A stretch of DNA of 64,000 nucleotides. Origin: Nostoc sp. HK-01 (GTDB lineage: Bacteria > Cyanobacteriota > Cyanobacteriia > Cyanobacteriales > Nostocaceae). Of the stretch, positions 34,658 to 43,406 are shown in pieces. Where the stretch lies: positions 247,697 to 311,696 of the forward strand of contig AP018320.1 of assembly GCA_003990705.1 (NCBI GenBank). Direction: 5' to 3'. The stretch's first letter is position 1. Every line of letters begins with the position of its first letter. The position numbers and the translations under genes were made by a program. The notes below the pieces were generated by a model. The model had not been told where the DNA came from, ran no database searches, and saw only the letters and a list, made by a program, of their open reading frames with translations.

Positions 34658-35707
34658 ATGCTCCAATCAATCCAAGCTTCAAAAATTTGGTTCAGTATAC
34701 TCGAAAATCTTCCTGAAACAACAATCTCATCTGGAGGTGTTCGCTCTGAGTTTATAAACGTTCTTAACACTCTTCTACAAAGTACTAGTTATTCCGTTAA
34801 TACAAATAACACAAATCCAAATCAACCTTCTTTACCTAATTCGGAATTTATTGATTTTCTGGAAAAGAGCAACCAACTTTACAGATCCTGCGTTTCTCGC
34901 CAACTTGCCGCAGACTTATCCCCCGACATCGAACTCAAAGATGAACCTAAAGACTGGTTTATCAAAACTGCTGATTTTGGCGACGAGTGCGACAGAGTTC
35001 TGCAACACCGCGACGGCGAATTTACACAACTCCTAGAAGATATCGCCTGCTACCATCAAATATTCCAACAAGGTTATAACAAAATCATCCTCTTACGTCC
35101 CCCAACTTACACAGGCTACGATATCCAACTCACAGCCGCTATGCAATGCCTGGGCTACACAAAGGAGCAATTTCAATTTATCATTGTCCAGCCCATCAAA
35201 CTTTGTGCGTTCCACAAAGCTACCCAAGAAATCCATGCTCTTCCTGATTTAGCCACAGAAGAATTAATCTCAGCTATTGGGATGGATGCACTACGGTGGT
35301 ATAGTCTTCGGGTTCCCTTAACGAGTGTTGCCCCTATTAACATCAGCACAGCAGGACAAGCAAATGATAGCCTTTATCTCGTTCAATCAGCACATTTCCG
35401 TTGCTGTAAACTGCTACAACAAGCCAACCAAGAAATAAAGGCGGAGGTTTTTCCACTCCTACCAATAGCTGAAAAATTAGATAGTTTACTACAAGCTGTT
35501 CCTCAAATTCTGGAACAAAGCGCCAATGAAATTGCCCCTTATTTAGTTATTCAGCATTTAGAAGTTATTAGTGAAATTTGTCATCAGTGGTTAGATTCTA
35601 TTAGCTTACAAATCCCAGATTATGCTCTTTTATTAGCTACCAAGCAAACAATTTTTGACTTGCTAGTTAATATTTTGAATGTCACTGCACCTGAACCTAG
35701 TAATTGA
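34658..35707 (+). CDS. Arginyl-tRNA synthetase-derived protein with DALR domain, no catalytic start (349 aa)
   Basis: Residues about 100-190 (FGDECDRVLQHRDGEFTQLL, then GYDIQLTAAMQCLGYTKEQFQFIIVQPIKL) resemble the part of class I ArgRS just before the KMSK loop. Residues about 200-349 (AIGMDALRWYSLRVPL, YLVQSAHFRCCKLLQQA, LLATKQTIFDLLVNILNVTAPE) match the ArgRS DALR anticodon-binding domain closely. The usual N-terminal domain, the HIGH motif and a KMSK motif are not seen. It therefore cannot be a complete synthetase. It may bind tRNA(Arg), regulate, or use an aminoacyl substrate. It follows the giant modular protein by 90 bp on the same strand, so a role as accessory or immunity factor is possible. 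Confidence 0.7.
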   Translation: MLQSIQASKIWFSILENLPETTISSGGVRSEFINVLNTLLQSTSYSVNTNNTNPNQPSLPNSEFIDFLEKSNQLYRSCVSRQLAADLSPDIELKDEPKDWFIKTADFGDECDRVLQHRDGEFTQLLEDIACYHQIFQQGYNKIILLRPPTYTGYDIQLTAAMQCLGYTKEQFQFIIVQPIKLCAFHKATQEIHALPDLATEELISAIGMDALRWYSLRVPLTSVAPINISTAGQANDSLYLVQSAHFRCCKLLQQANQEIKAEVFPLLPIAEKLDSLLQAVPQILEQSANEIAPYLVIQHLEVISEICHQWLDSISLQIPDYALLLATKQTIFDLLVNILNVTAPEPSN

Positions 35708-35764
35708 AAAAGCTATCCTTCCTTTTTAGATGTGATTTTTTAGAGCAATTTCCTCTTCTAAACT

Positions 35765-35877
35765 CAATACGGTTCAGTTAAGGTTATTCTTGATGTTTCC
35801 GAATATGTAGAGACGTTACATTGCAACGTCTCTACAAAGGTTATCAGTAGGCTAATTGTCTTATCTGAACTGTATTG
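35765..35877. mobile_element. 113-bp MITE with 10-bp target-site duplication
   Basis: The ends form an 18-bp imperfect inverted repeat, CAATACGGTTCAGTTAAG on the left and the complement of CTTATCTGAACTGTATTG on the right, with 16 of 18 matching. The sequence CTTCTAAACT flanks it exactly on both sides (35755-35764 and 35878-35887), so it is a target duplication. In the middle is a hairpin with 11-bp arms, GTAGAGACGTT and AACGTCTCTAC (35807-35835), a repeat type common in cyanobacterial genomes. It has no coding capacity and must be mobilised in trans; a 10-bp duplication fits IS4-type transposases among others. Confidence 0.85.
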
Positions 35878-36084
35878 CTTCTAAACTGGGCATAATAGAG
35901 TTCATATTAGCCCACAGGCACTCAGCATTCTACGTAATTAAGATTTCGTAGAATCTGCAATTAAGCGTGGTTCAAATTCTGCAATAAGACAGTTGCAACG
36001 GCAATTACAAGGATTTTTCAAAAAAGGCAAAAATAAGGTTGTCCAGCAACTTAAAATTAGTAGCTTTATTTTTTTATTATCAAA

Positions 36085-36475
36085 TTATCTTTGTAATTGG
36101 GCTGTCTGTTTTTTACTTTCTAAAACCTCATCAAGTTTGCTATTAGCACTCTCGAAATCCTGCAAAATTTCTGATGTCAATTTATTAATCTGCACTCTTC
36201 CAGATTGCACACTTAAAATTACATCCCCGCTTCTGTGTGCGATCGCCCAATCTTGACGGAGAGGATTGAACAATACATCATAAATTTTCCCATTGACACG
36301 AGTGGAACCATCATCCCCAGTTTGCCCCAAAGTAGAAACGATTTTATGTGCAATCTGGGCGTTCTATTAACTATATCTTTTTGCATTGCGTCTATTGCTT
36401 GGGCTGATAATTGCCCTGTTGCCTTAAACTCGTTGCCGATTTTGGCGATTTGCTTTTTGTTCGGTATTTAGTGAG
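36085..36475 (-). pseudogene. Duplicated, frameshifted 3' fragment of the RNA-polymerase-like gene
   Basis: The last 81 codons (RVNGKIYDVLFNP, GDVILSVQS, INKLTSEILQDFESAN, KLDEVLESKK) match the C-terminus of the 1591-residue protein at 38039-42814. Upstream, other frames continue the match (IGNEFKATGQLSAQAIDAM against VVNEFKVTGQISPKAKAAM) with at least two frameshifts. So about 125 codons of the 3' end exist as a decayed second copy 2 kb away, in the same orientation. Nothing suggests that it is still expressed. Confidence 0.8.
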
Positions 36476-36888
36476 GTAGCCAGTATTTTAAAGCAAACCC
36501 CTTTGCGTTCCCTTTTATGGTTGCCGTACTCCTACGTCCAAGCAAGCTACGCGGTAGCGTCTCCCAAACAGAAGGCATCGCTTCATCTATTTGGTGTGAA
36601 ATTCTAGATCAAAACCAAAAACCAGAACAAAGCCTATTTTAGAAGAATGAAAGGCGATCACACCCAATACAGCCAAAGGGATACTCGCCTACTATCTTTA
36701 GTAGCATCCAACGGAGCGGGAGATTGAGAATATGCCTTCCGCTTAGAAGAAAGTCACTAACTCTTTTTCTGGTGTATCAATCGTGGGAAGGAGGTCAAGT
36801 TCTGAGTCGGAAATTGCTGTTTTGTCTTAAATCTTAACTAATAGATAATTTTTGAGCTTATATACTCATCTAAGCATTTCAATTCTAT
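36476..36888. other. Gene-free spacer upstream of the catalase-family gene
   Basis: No gene recognised. It contains the short hairpin-like cyanobacterial repeat GCTACGCGGTAGC (36548-36560) and AT-rich DNA near 36830-36900 that should hold the promoter of the catalase-family gene. Confidence 0.4.
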
Positions 36889-36921
36889 TTGTTAAAAAAT
36901 TGTATTAAAGGAAACAGAAAC

Positions 36922-37938
36922 ATGAGCGACTTGAGCTTATCTACTGCCACACAGGAGGCAGCAACCCATGCCATATTAGCAAGTACCTTAAAAGAACAAG
37001 CAGAGAAAGGGCCAGACCTGCGCCAGCTACATCCTAAAAGTCATGGTTTGGTTTGGGGAGAATTCATTGTTGAAGACGATATACCCGAATCATTGCAGGT
37101 AGGTGTGTTTGCTAAAAAACGGACTTATCCAATTTGGCTGCGTTTATCTAATGCTTCTACGCCAGAAAAACGCGGCAAATTAAAATCTGACTTAGAACCA
37201 GATATCCGTGGTTTAGCCATCAAACTTCTGGAAGTGGAAGGACAAAAAGTACTTGATGACGAGAAGCATACACAAGACTTTATTTTTCTCAATCATCCAG
37301 TTTTTATAGCGCGAGATGCTCAACAGTTTGCTGATTTAGGGAAAGCTGGTAGCGCTCAGGCTGATCCAGAATTGTTGCGCTCGCTTGCGCCAGTTTTTGA
37401 AATTCTCCAAGCTGCGGGTAGCAGGCAGGTAGCTAATCCCTTACTCGTTCAATATTGGAGTACTACTCCTTTTAAGCTTGGCTCTCGTGTCATTAAGTTT
37501 TCACTCTTGCCACACCAACAGGATCAAGTTCCTGATGCGAAACCTGATTCCGAAAATTATCTGCGTGAGGCAGCGGTCAAATATCTCACCCACGAAGGCA
37601 AAGAAGCAAAGTTTGATTTTCTAGTACAGTTTTTTGTAGACGAAGAAAAGACATCAATCGAAGATGCAACTAAAGAGTGGAAAGAAGAAAATTCACCATT
37701 TATTAAGCTGGCAACTGTGAGAATCCCTGCTCAGAAGTTCGACTTTGAAGAGCGCAAGCGGTTGGATGAGGGGTTAGCTTTCTCTCCTTGGCACACCTTA
37801 CCTGAACATGAACCGTTAGGTAGTATTAATTTAGCTCGGAAAATCTACTTGCAAACTGCTAAGTCTCGCCATGACTATAGTGAACAGCGCCTCAGAGAGC
37901 CTCAACCATATACTGCCGTTTTAGATGAGCCTAAATAA
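36922..37938 (+). CDS. Catalase-family haem protein (338 aa)
   Basis: The fold signature is that of the small catalase superfamily (SrpA or allene-oxide-synthase-like). HPKSHGLVWGEFIVEDDIP (residues about 38-56) holds the likely distal His. PIWLRLSNAS...DIRGLAIKLLEVEG, FIFLNHPVFIARDAQQF and the C-terminal AFSPWHTLPEHEPLGSINLARKIYLQTAKSRH follow. It is shorter than true catalases, which have about 480 residues or more, and lacks the C-terminal domain. Peroxide, lipid hydroperoxide or organic substrates are all possible. I chose ATG 36922 over the TTG at 36889 because AAAGGAAAC precedes it. It ends before a terminator shared with the convergent large gene. Confidence 0.85.
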   Translation: MSDLSLSTATQEAATHAILASTLKEQAEKGPDLRQLHPKSHGLVWGEFIVEDDIPESLQVGVFAKKRTYPIWLRLSNASTPEKRGKLKSDLEPDIRGLAIKLLEVEGQKVLDDEKHTQDFIFLNHPVFIARDAQQFADLGKAGSAQADPELLRSLAPVFEILQAAGSRQVANPLLVQYWSTTPFKLGSRVIKFSLLPHQQDQVPDAKPDSENYLREAAVKYLTHEGKEAKFDFLVQFFVDEEKTSIEDATKEWKEENSPFIKLATVRIPAQKFDFEERKRLDEGLAFSPWHTLPEHEPLGSINLARKIYLQTAKSRHDYSEQRLREPQPYTAVLDEPK

Positions 37939-37998
37939 CACGTAATTCGTAATTAGCCAGTAGGGTGTGTTATGCCTACAGTTAATTAAATTCTTCCG

Positions 37999-38025
37999 AG
38001 CTACTTTAGAAGTAGCTTATTTTTT
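37999..38025. terminator. Rho-independent terminator between convergent genes
   Basis: Stem AGCTACTT / AAGTAGCT with a TAG loop (37999-38017), followed by TATTTTTT on the plus strand. It ends the catalase-family transcript. The minus strand has few T residues after the stem, so it is less useful for the opposing gene. Confidence 0.75.
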
Positions 38026-38038
38026 CTCTTCAATTCAT

Positions 38039-41000
38039 TTATCTTTGTATTTCTGTCGTTCGTTTTTTACTTTCTAAAACCTCATCAAGTTTATTATTAG
38101 CACTTTCAAACTGCTGCACAATTTCCGGTGTCAATTTATTAACTTGCACCTGCTGTGATTGCACACTCAAAATTACATCGCCATTTTTGTGCGCTAGAGC
38201 CAAGTCTTTGTTCTGGGAATTTAGCACCAAATCGTAAAGTTTCCCATTGACACGAGTAGTACCATCTTCTTCACGCTGACCCAAGTTTGATGCTAATTTC
38301 TGAGAAATCTGAGCAACTCGGCTGAGTATATCTTGTTCCATTGCGGCTTTGGCTTTGGGTGATATCTGGCCAGTCACTTTGAATTCATTCACTACTTCGA
38401 CAATGCGGTTTTTGTACTCGTCAGGTTTACACAGGTTATTAGCTGCAATGTACCACGAGCGCAGATGGTCGATGGTTACGGTTTGAGATTCTTGGCTAGG
38501 TGCAGCTAGGTTTTGCTGCTGCGGCTGCGGTGGCGTTTGGGGTGATGCCGTAACCTTTGGTGCGCTAACGATTGGCTGTGGTGGTTTCAAATGTTTTGGA
38601 CGATCAGGAAGACTACGCACTTTCTCTTTGTACTCTGATTCAGACTCAATCACGTTCCCAAATTTATTAGTCATCGCCTGGGAAACAGATTCGGGGATGG
38701 ATGAGTTCGCTATGTTAAAGACGGCTAATCCCTTTTTAGTTTCCAGTGGCACATCTTCCCTTGGCAATTGTGCGATCGCTATATTCTTTTCGTTCAACCA
38801 CTTGGTCACAGTCTCAACTTTGTGATTATCTACAACCAGTTGAGTTAGTCCCAACACTTTATCTTCAGGTGTAGCGAACAATATGGTGGGACGTTCTTTG
38901 ATTTGGTACAAAATCGCCGCAGTTTTTTCTATCGCTCTTAGTTGTTCTTCAGTGACTATCTGCTGACCAAACACCTGGCTCTCTTTAACCCAAACTTCGG
39001 GATACTCAACTGTTGTGGGGTCAACTTTCACTACCATTGTGGTGTTGAAATTACTTTGGAGCGTCACATCAACTGGTATTAATTTCCCAAATTGTAGCAC
39101 CCCCAATTGTTTGAGTGCCTCTTTATCTTTTTTGAAATGCAAAACTCCCAAAGGTTCCCCATTCAAAAACACTGCGTCCCTTATTTGAGATTGGGGTACA
39201 TCTAAGGTAAGTCTTCTGTATTCAGTATCGTTAAATTTTTGATCTTTAAAATCATAAGAATTCGTTTTATCAATCTTTAGTAGATTACCATTTGGGGATT
39301 GGGCAATCACAAAAGCATTATACTTGTCTGATATAGTTGTCAGTTTTAAGTTGAGTGGGTTGCCATCTTTAATGTAATTTACTGCCTGAAGTTGTTTAAT
39401 AGAATCAGCGTCTAGCTCCCCCAACACTTGACCATCTAATTTGATTTTTACTACCCCTGTTGGCACTGGTACTTTCCCAATTTCTAGGGTTACAGATTCA
39501 CCATGAAATGTCTTGTCAGCATAGGCGAATTTCTTAATTTCTCGGATGGTGAATTCAATTGGTTCTTTCCCTGCAACAGTGATAATAGCCTTGGCAGTAG
39601 ATGTTTCACCGCCGACAATATTAGCTTGCGCCTTTGTGCCAATTGGTAAATGTGCAGTTCGCGGTTCCAACGCTGCAAATTCTTGATATTCCCCATCACC
39701 ACCCTGGACAAACACTAATCTTAAGCCGTGACGCTCATGGCCCGGAGGATGATGTGATGCCCTAATCTCAATTGAGCATTTCTCTTGTTGATTCCACGTT
39801 TTGCCCTTGAAGCTGTTCGCCTCATTTCTCAGTGTTCCTACTCGTAAATTGGTAAATTGCATTTCTCCCAGCCGAGAGATTATTTCTTCACCAAACGCCG
39901 CAAACACAAAGTTGGGATTTTTTTTGTAAATAGGGTCTTTATTTTGAGACTGTCTATCTTCTAGCTCATCCTGCCTCGCCGCCCCAACATTCCACGCCGC
40001 CGCCGCCGCCGACAATCTCTCTTGCTCTGGGATGTTTTCTCGGTATGCTTGAGCGAATTGGTACGCTTGCTGGAACATTAATTTCGTCTGCCCTCGACTG
40101 AGTTGAGGTTTAAATTCAACCAATGAAGCGTTGCTGGCTTTTGTCCCTGGCTTGAGGTTGTATTCTGACACCGTTTGGGGGCTAACTGTACCCAACTTAC
40201 GGTATTGAGGCTGTCCATTACCTCCAACTTCATTATTTATTTGGGCGAGTGCTAATAATTTTGAGGAGTGCTTGTCCGCTTCTAATTTTAAGTTAATGTT
40301 CTGGGAATTCCAGATGAGGGGATGGTCGTAATAAGTTAGGTTCGTAATCTCCAGTTTTGATCCTTGCGGTGTTTGAATAATTGCACTGGGGCCACGCTCA
40401 CTGTCCCTCCGTCGCTCCATTGCTACGGCAGCATTGTACAAGCGGTCAAATTCGTACTTGGCAGCGATCGCGTTAAATCTCTGTTGTGGGGTGAACTCGA
40501 CCCCTTTAAATAAATCACCAAATTGAACTATAGGGCGTGATTCTAATTGTGATTCTTGGAAATATTTATTTGTTTGGTTAATTAATAATTCTACTGGGGA
40601 ATAGCCCTCAGTTTTTATTCCAGAGTTTAAATAAGCTGTGGGGGATTTTTTATCTTTAATATAATCAACTTGGCGATATAAATAACGATTATTTTCTTTG
40701 ATTAAGCCCATTTCTGGCTTTTTAGAACTTTTGAATAAATCCACCGCAATTTGGTTATGGTAACAAGCCTCTTCAATCATTCTCCTGTACAAGGAGCGAT
40801 TCTTGTCCATTGCTTGGGAGATAATTTCAGGGGTTCTATTAAGATTTTGAGCTAATGCTACAAACTCTTTTATATAAGGCTTATATTCTTCCCTAATTGG
40901 CTTGGGGTGTTCGTAATTCTCCGCTTCTAATAATTTTTGATAATGATGTGATACTTTATCTACATATTCGGTTTTCTGCCCCGGTGTTCCATAAAGTTTG

Positions 41001-42814
41001 AGAATTTCGATTTCCGATTCTAATGCTTCTAAAGCAGTCACTTGATTATTGATCACGCCCACACTAATACTATCGCTCATGTGTATGGCGATTTCTTCAA
41101 ATGGTGGTTGCTTTCCGTTAATATAATATGATTGCTTCTTCTCCTTGACAGTAGGAAGATAAGCGTTGGCTGGCAGAGTCCTATACTCAGCTTCGGCTGT
41201 AAAATTAGGATACTTGCTTGCAGGTGCTACCCCTATACAATCACCATCATAATCACGTCCTTGGCGTTGGGATTCGGTTTCTAGAGGGGCTGTTTCATCT
41301 GTCTCAATTCCTTGTGCCTGTAAAGCTTCAATTCTAGACACTATTCGTTTATGATCTTCATCGTTAACTACGATAATGCCTTCTAAAATTTTACCATTTG
41401 GTGCTAATCTATCTTCAACAAACTTATTGGTTGAGACACACAAGCCATTAGAGTTAAGAAACGGAGAGCGAAAATTCAAAACTTTTTCCCCTTCTTTTAA
41501 CCAAGGTGCACAGATTTCCCCGTTTTTTAATTCCTTAGATGGGATAATCATTGCTCGGTCAAAGGTTAGAGTTCGTCCTAATGCAATATCTCGCCATTCG
41601 TTTTGAACAAATTTACTTAATTCTTTCCTGACTTTTTCTGTTTCTAAAAGTTGATGATGCTCTCCTAACAAATCAGCCTTGATAATTTTGTACATTAACA
41701 AATTATTATTTTGAGACTTATCAGTTTCTTCATCATTATTATCGTCTACTGTTAATTCTTCATTATTTTCGTCTTGGGTAAGTGACGCTAACTGTTCTGA
41801 TAATGAGCCATCGGCAACTGCTAAATTAATTTCTTGTTTTAAAGATGCTTTCTGTTCTTCGCTGAATGCTTTACGCTGTTCATATTTCTCACAGTACAGC
41901 TGCGCTAATTTTCTAGGATCGTTTTGAGTTTCGGCTAATTTTTGGGCTTGAGCTTCTAACTCCTCTGCAAAATCCTTAATTCCTTGGGGGAATGATGCTA
42001 ACAGTTGAGATATGGCAGTTTTTCCCCTTTCCGATTGGGATTTTTCGCCTAGCCAAATTTTCTGTTTATATAATCCTGGCTGAATCTGTGGCTTAATAGC
42101 TCCACCAGGGCGATCCTTATCTGTACCTTTGAAGCTGGAGAGGGGGAGAATTAAGTCAATTTTAGGTTTATTATTTAAATCTAAATATTCTACATTACTT
42201 AAATTATTTGGGCGTAATGTCCCTTTACCAAACCTGTACTTACTATCTTCTCCATCTCCTTCTCTCCAACCAAAGCGATGCTGAATAACACGATAACTTT
42301 TGTCTTGCTGTTCTTCCCTTTTAGTTAATTTGTCATATAATTGGGTTGAAATTTGCCCATAACAATCGCCTACTAATTTAAAGGCATCTTCCTTTTTAAT
42401 TATTCCTCCATTTTCACCCGCTTTAGCTGGTTCTGAATCATCATTAACCACTAAAATGTTTATGGTTTCGTTAATAGAATTCTTACAAGATCCTAAAAAT
42501 ATTGAACCATAAGCACCTCGGTCTTTTCTATCAGGACATAACTTGTTAATTACTTCTAAACATTCTAGGGAACCATACAGTAATCTGGTTTTAGAAGACA
42601 ATAAAAGATTACAGTCATCTGGATGATTTTTTAAGTCTTCTGGTGTACTATATTCATCTAAATGCCCAAAAGAAAATCCCTTGCCAGGAAAATAAAATTC
42701 TAGTAGAGTATTCTCCAGCTTTTCAGTTAAAATTGATTGAGGATTCTTGCTATCTCCGTCAACATGAATCCAAGTATTCAGTCTAGTGTCGAAGTGTTTA
42801 AATTCTAGAGTCAT
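38039..42814 (-). CDS. Large protein with RNA-polymerase-like double-psi-barrel signature (1591 aa)
   Basis: The key region is residues about 420-535. GRTLTFDRAMIIPS is followed by VLNFRSPFLNSNG (Arg449, Pro451), a short beta region LEGIIVVND, and RQGRDYDGDCIGVAP with DYDGD at 521-525. The pairing of R-x-P with D-x-D-G-D about 70 residues later is the arrangement in the catalytic barrel of multisubunit RNA polymerase beta-prime, YonO-like polymerases and QDE-1-type RNA-dependent RNA polymerases. Their three Asp bind the catalytic magnesium. The N-terminal 410 residues and C-terminal 1000 are unassigned. An acidic linker lies near 350-380 and a Pro/Gln-rich linker near 1425-1455. A decayed copy of the 3' end lies at 36085. 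It may be a plasmid polymerase or primase; no homology search was possible. Confidence 0.6.
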   Translation of the reverse strand: MTLEFKHFDTRLNTWIHVDGDSKNPQSILTEKLENTLLEFYFPGKGFSFGHLDEYSTPEDLKNHPDDCNLLLSSKTRLLYGSLECLEVINKLCPDRKDRGAYGSIFLGSCKNSINETINILVVNDDSEPAKAGENGGIIKKEDAFKLVGDCYGQISTQLYDKLTKREEQQDKSYRVIQHRFGWREGDGEDSKYRFGKGTLRPNNLSNVEYLDLNNKPKIDLILPLSSFKGTDKDRPGGAIKPQIQPGLYKQKIWLGEKSQSERGKTAISQLLASFPQGIKDFAEELEAQAQKLAETQNDPRKLAQLYCEKYEQRKAFSEEQKASLKQEINLAVADGSLSEQLASLTQDENNEELTVDDNNDEETDKSQNNNLLMYKIIKADLLGEHHQLLETEKVRKELSKFVQNEWRDIALGRTLTFDRAMIIPSKELKNGEICAPWLKEGEKVLNFRSPFLNSNGLCVSTNKFVEDRLAPNGKILEGIIVVNDEDHKRIVSRIEALQAQGIETDETAPLETESQRQGRDYDGDCIGVAPASKYPNFTAEAEYRTLPANAYLPTVKEKKQSYYINGKQPPFEEIAIHMSDSISVGVINNQVTALEALESEIEILKLYGTPGQKTEYVDKVSHHYQKLLEAENYEHPKPIREEYKPYIKEFVALAQNLNRTPEIISQAMDKNRSLYRRMIEEACYHNQIAVDLFKSSKKPEMGLIKENNRYLYRQVDYIKDKKSPTAYLNSGIKTEGYSPVELLINQTNKYFQESQLESRPIVQFGDLFKGVEFTPQQRFNAIAAKYEFDRLYNAAVAMERRRDSERGPSAIIQTPQGSKLEITNLTYYDHPLIWNSQNINLKLEADKHSSKLLALAQINNEVGGNGQPQYRKLGTVSPQTVSEYNLKPGTKASNASLVEFKPQLSRGQTKLMFQQAYQFAQAYRENIPEQERLSAAAAAWNVGAARQDELEDRQSQNKDPIYKKNPNFVFAAFGEEIISRLGEMQFTNLRVGTLRNEANSFKGKTWNQQEKCSIEIRASHHPPGHERHGLRLVFVQGGDGEYQEFAALEPRTAHLPIGTKAQANIVGGETSTAKAIITVAGKEPIEFTIREIKKFAYADKTFHGESVTLEIGKVPVPTGVVKIKLDGQVLGELDADSIKQLQAVNYIKDGNPLNLKLTTISDKYNAFVIAQSPNGNLLKIDKTNSYDFKDQKFNDTEYRRLTLDVPQSQIRDAVFLNGEPLGVLHFKKDKEALKQLGVLQFGKLIPVDVTLQSNFNTTMVVKVDPTTVEYPEVWVKESQVFGQQIVTEEQLRAIEKTAAILYQIKERPTILFATPEDKVLGLTQLVVDNHKVETVTKWLNEKNIAIAQLPREDVPLETKKGLAVFNIANSSIPESVSQAMTNKFGNVIESESEYKEKVRSLPDRPKHLKPPQPIVSAPKVTASPQTPPQPQQQNLAAPSQESQTVTIDHLRSWYIAANNLCKPDEYKNRIVEVVNEFKVTGQISPKAKAAMEQDILSRVAQISQKLASNLGQREEDGTTRVNGKLYDLVLNSQNKDLALAHKNGDVILSVQSQQVQVNKLTPEIVQQFESANNKLDEVLESKKRTTEIQR

Positions 42815-42860
42815 TTATCTTCAAATATTAAAAATTTATCAATTTTGCGAGATGTTACTT

Positions 42861-43406
42861 ATGTCGAAAATAAATATGTCCAGAACCAAACGATGGTTCA
42901 ATATGCACAAAAAAGAATTTTTACCTGATGGGTCAATGAGGGATGAAGTCAGGCAACAAAAAATATCTTCAGGGAGAAATCCGGCAGCTGTTGATGACTA
43001 TGCTCGTAGATTAAAGGCAGAATTTGATGAATGGAAGCACTTAGACGAAACAGATCCCGAACCTTGGCCTGTTTATACTGCCTACGATTTCTTCACTCCC
43101 ACAGAAAAGCAGCAGTTTAACCCAGACGGCACTCTTAAGCCAGAATATATCCAATCTGAACTAAAAAAAGGTACTAGCGAGGGGTGGCTGAACCAAATGG
43201 AACGGCGCAAGATACTGGAGGTTGAAAACTATGATCAAGTATCGGCTCAACACGCCCAAATGGGAATTAATTTTGGTGAGCAAGAAATGAATAGACTCCG
43301 TGCTTCAAGCCGAACCTACGTACAACGCCGTCAACAGATGGAGGTAGACTTGAGAAATAACGAAGAACCAAGCAGTCTGCCGTTTGACAAAGACACAGCT
43401 TTTTAA
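42861..43406 (+). CDS. Hypothetical charged protein divergent from the polymerase-like gene (181 aa)
   Basis: A soluble, highly charged protein with many Glu, Arg and Gln residues (DDYARRLKAEFDEWKHLDETDPEPWPVYTAYDFF). No domain is recognised. I chose the ATG at 42861, 46 bp from the divergent start of the large gene, instead of a far-upstream start that would overlap it. The final four bases overlap the stop of the convergent lipoprotein gene. Its divergent position suggests, but does not prove, joint regulation with the polymerase-like gene. Confidence 0.65.
   Translation: MSKINMSRTKRWFNMHKKEFLPDGSMRDEVRQQKISSGRNPAAVDDYARRLKAEFDEWKHLDETDPEPWPVYTAYDFFTPTEKQQFNPDGTLKPEYIQSELKKGTSEGWLNQMERRKILEVENYDQVSAQHAQMGINFGEQEMNRLRASSRTYVQRRQQMEVDLRNNEEPSSLPFDKDTAF

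Noticed and set aside
36235..36471. Plus-strand open frame antisense to the polymerase fragment
   Set aside because: The minus-strand reading matches the large gene's C-terminus; the plus-strand frame has no support.
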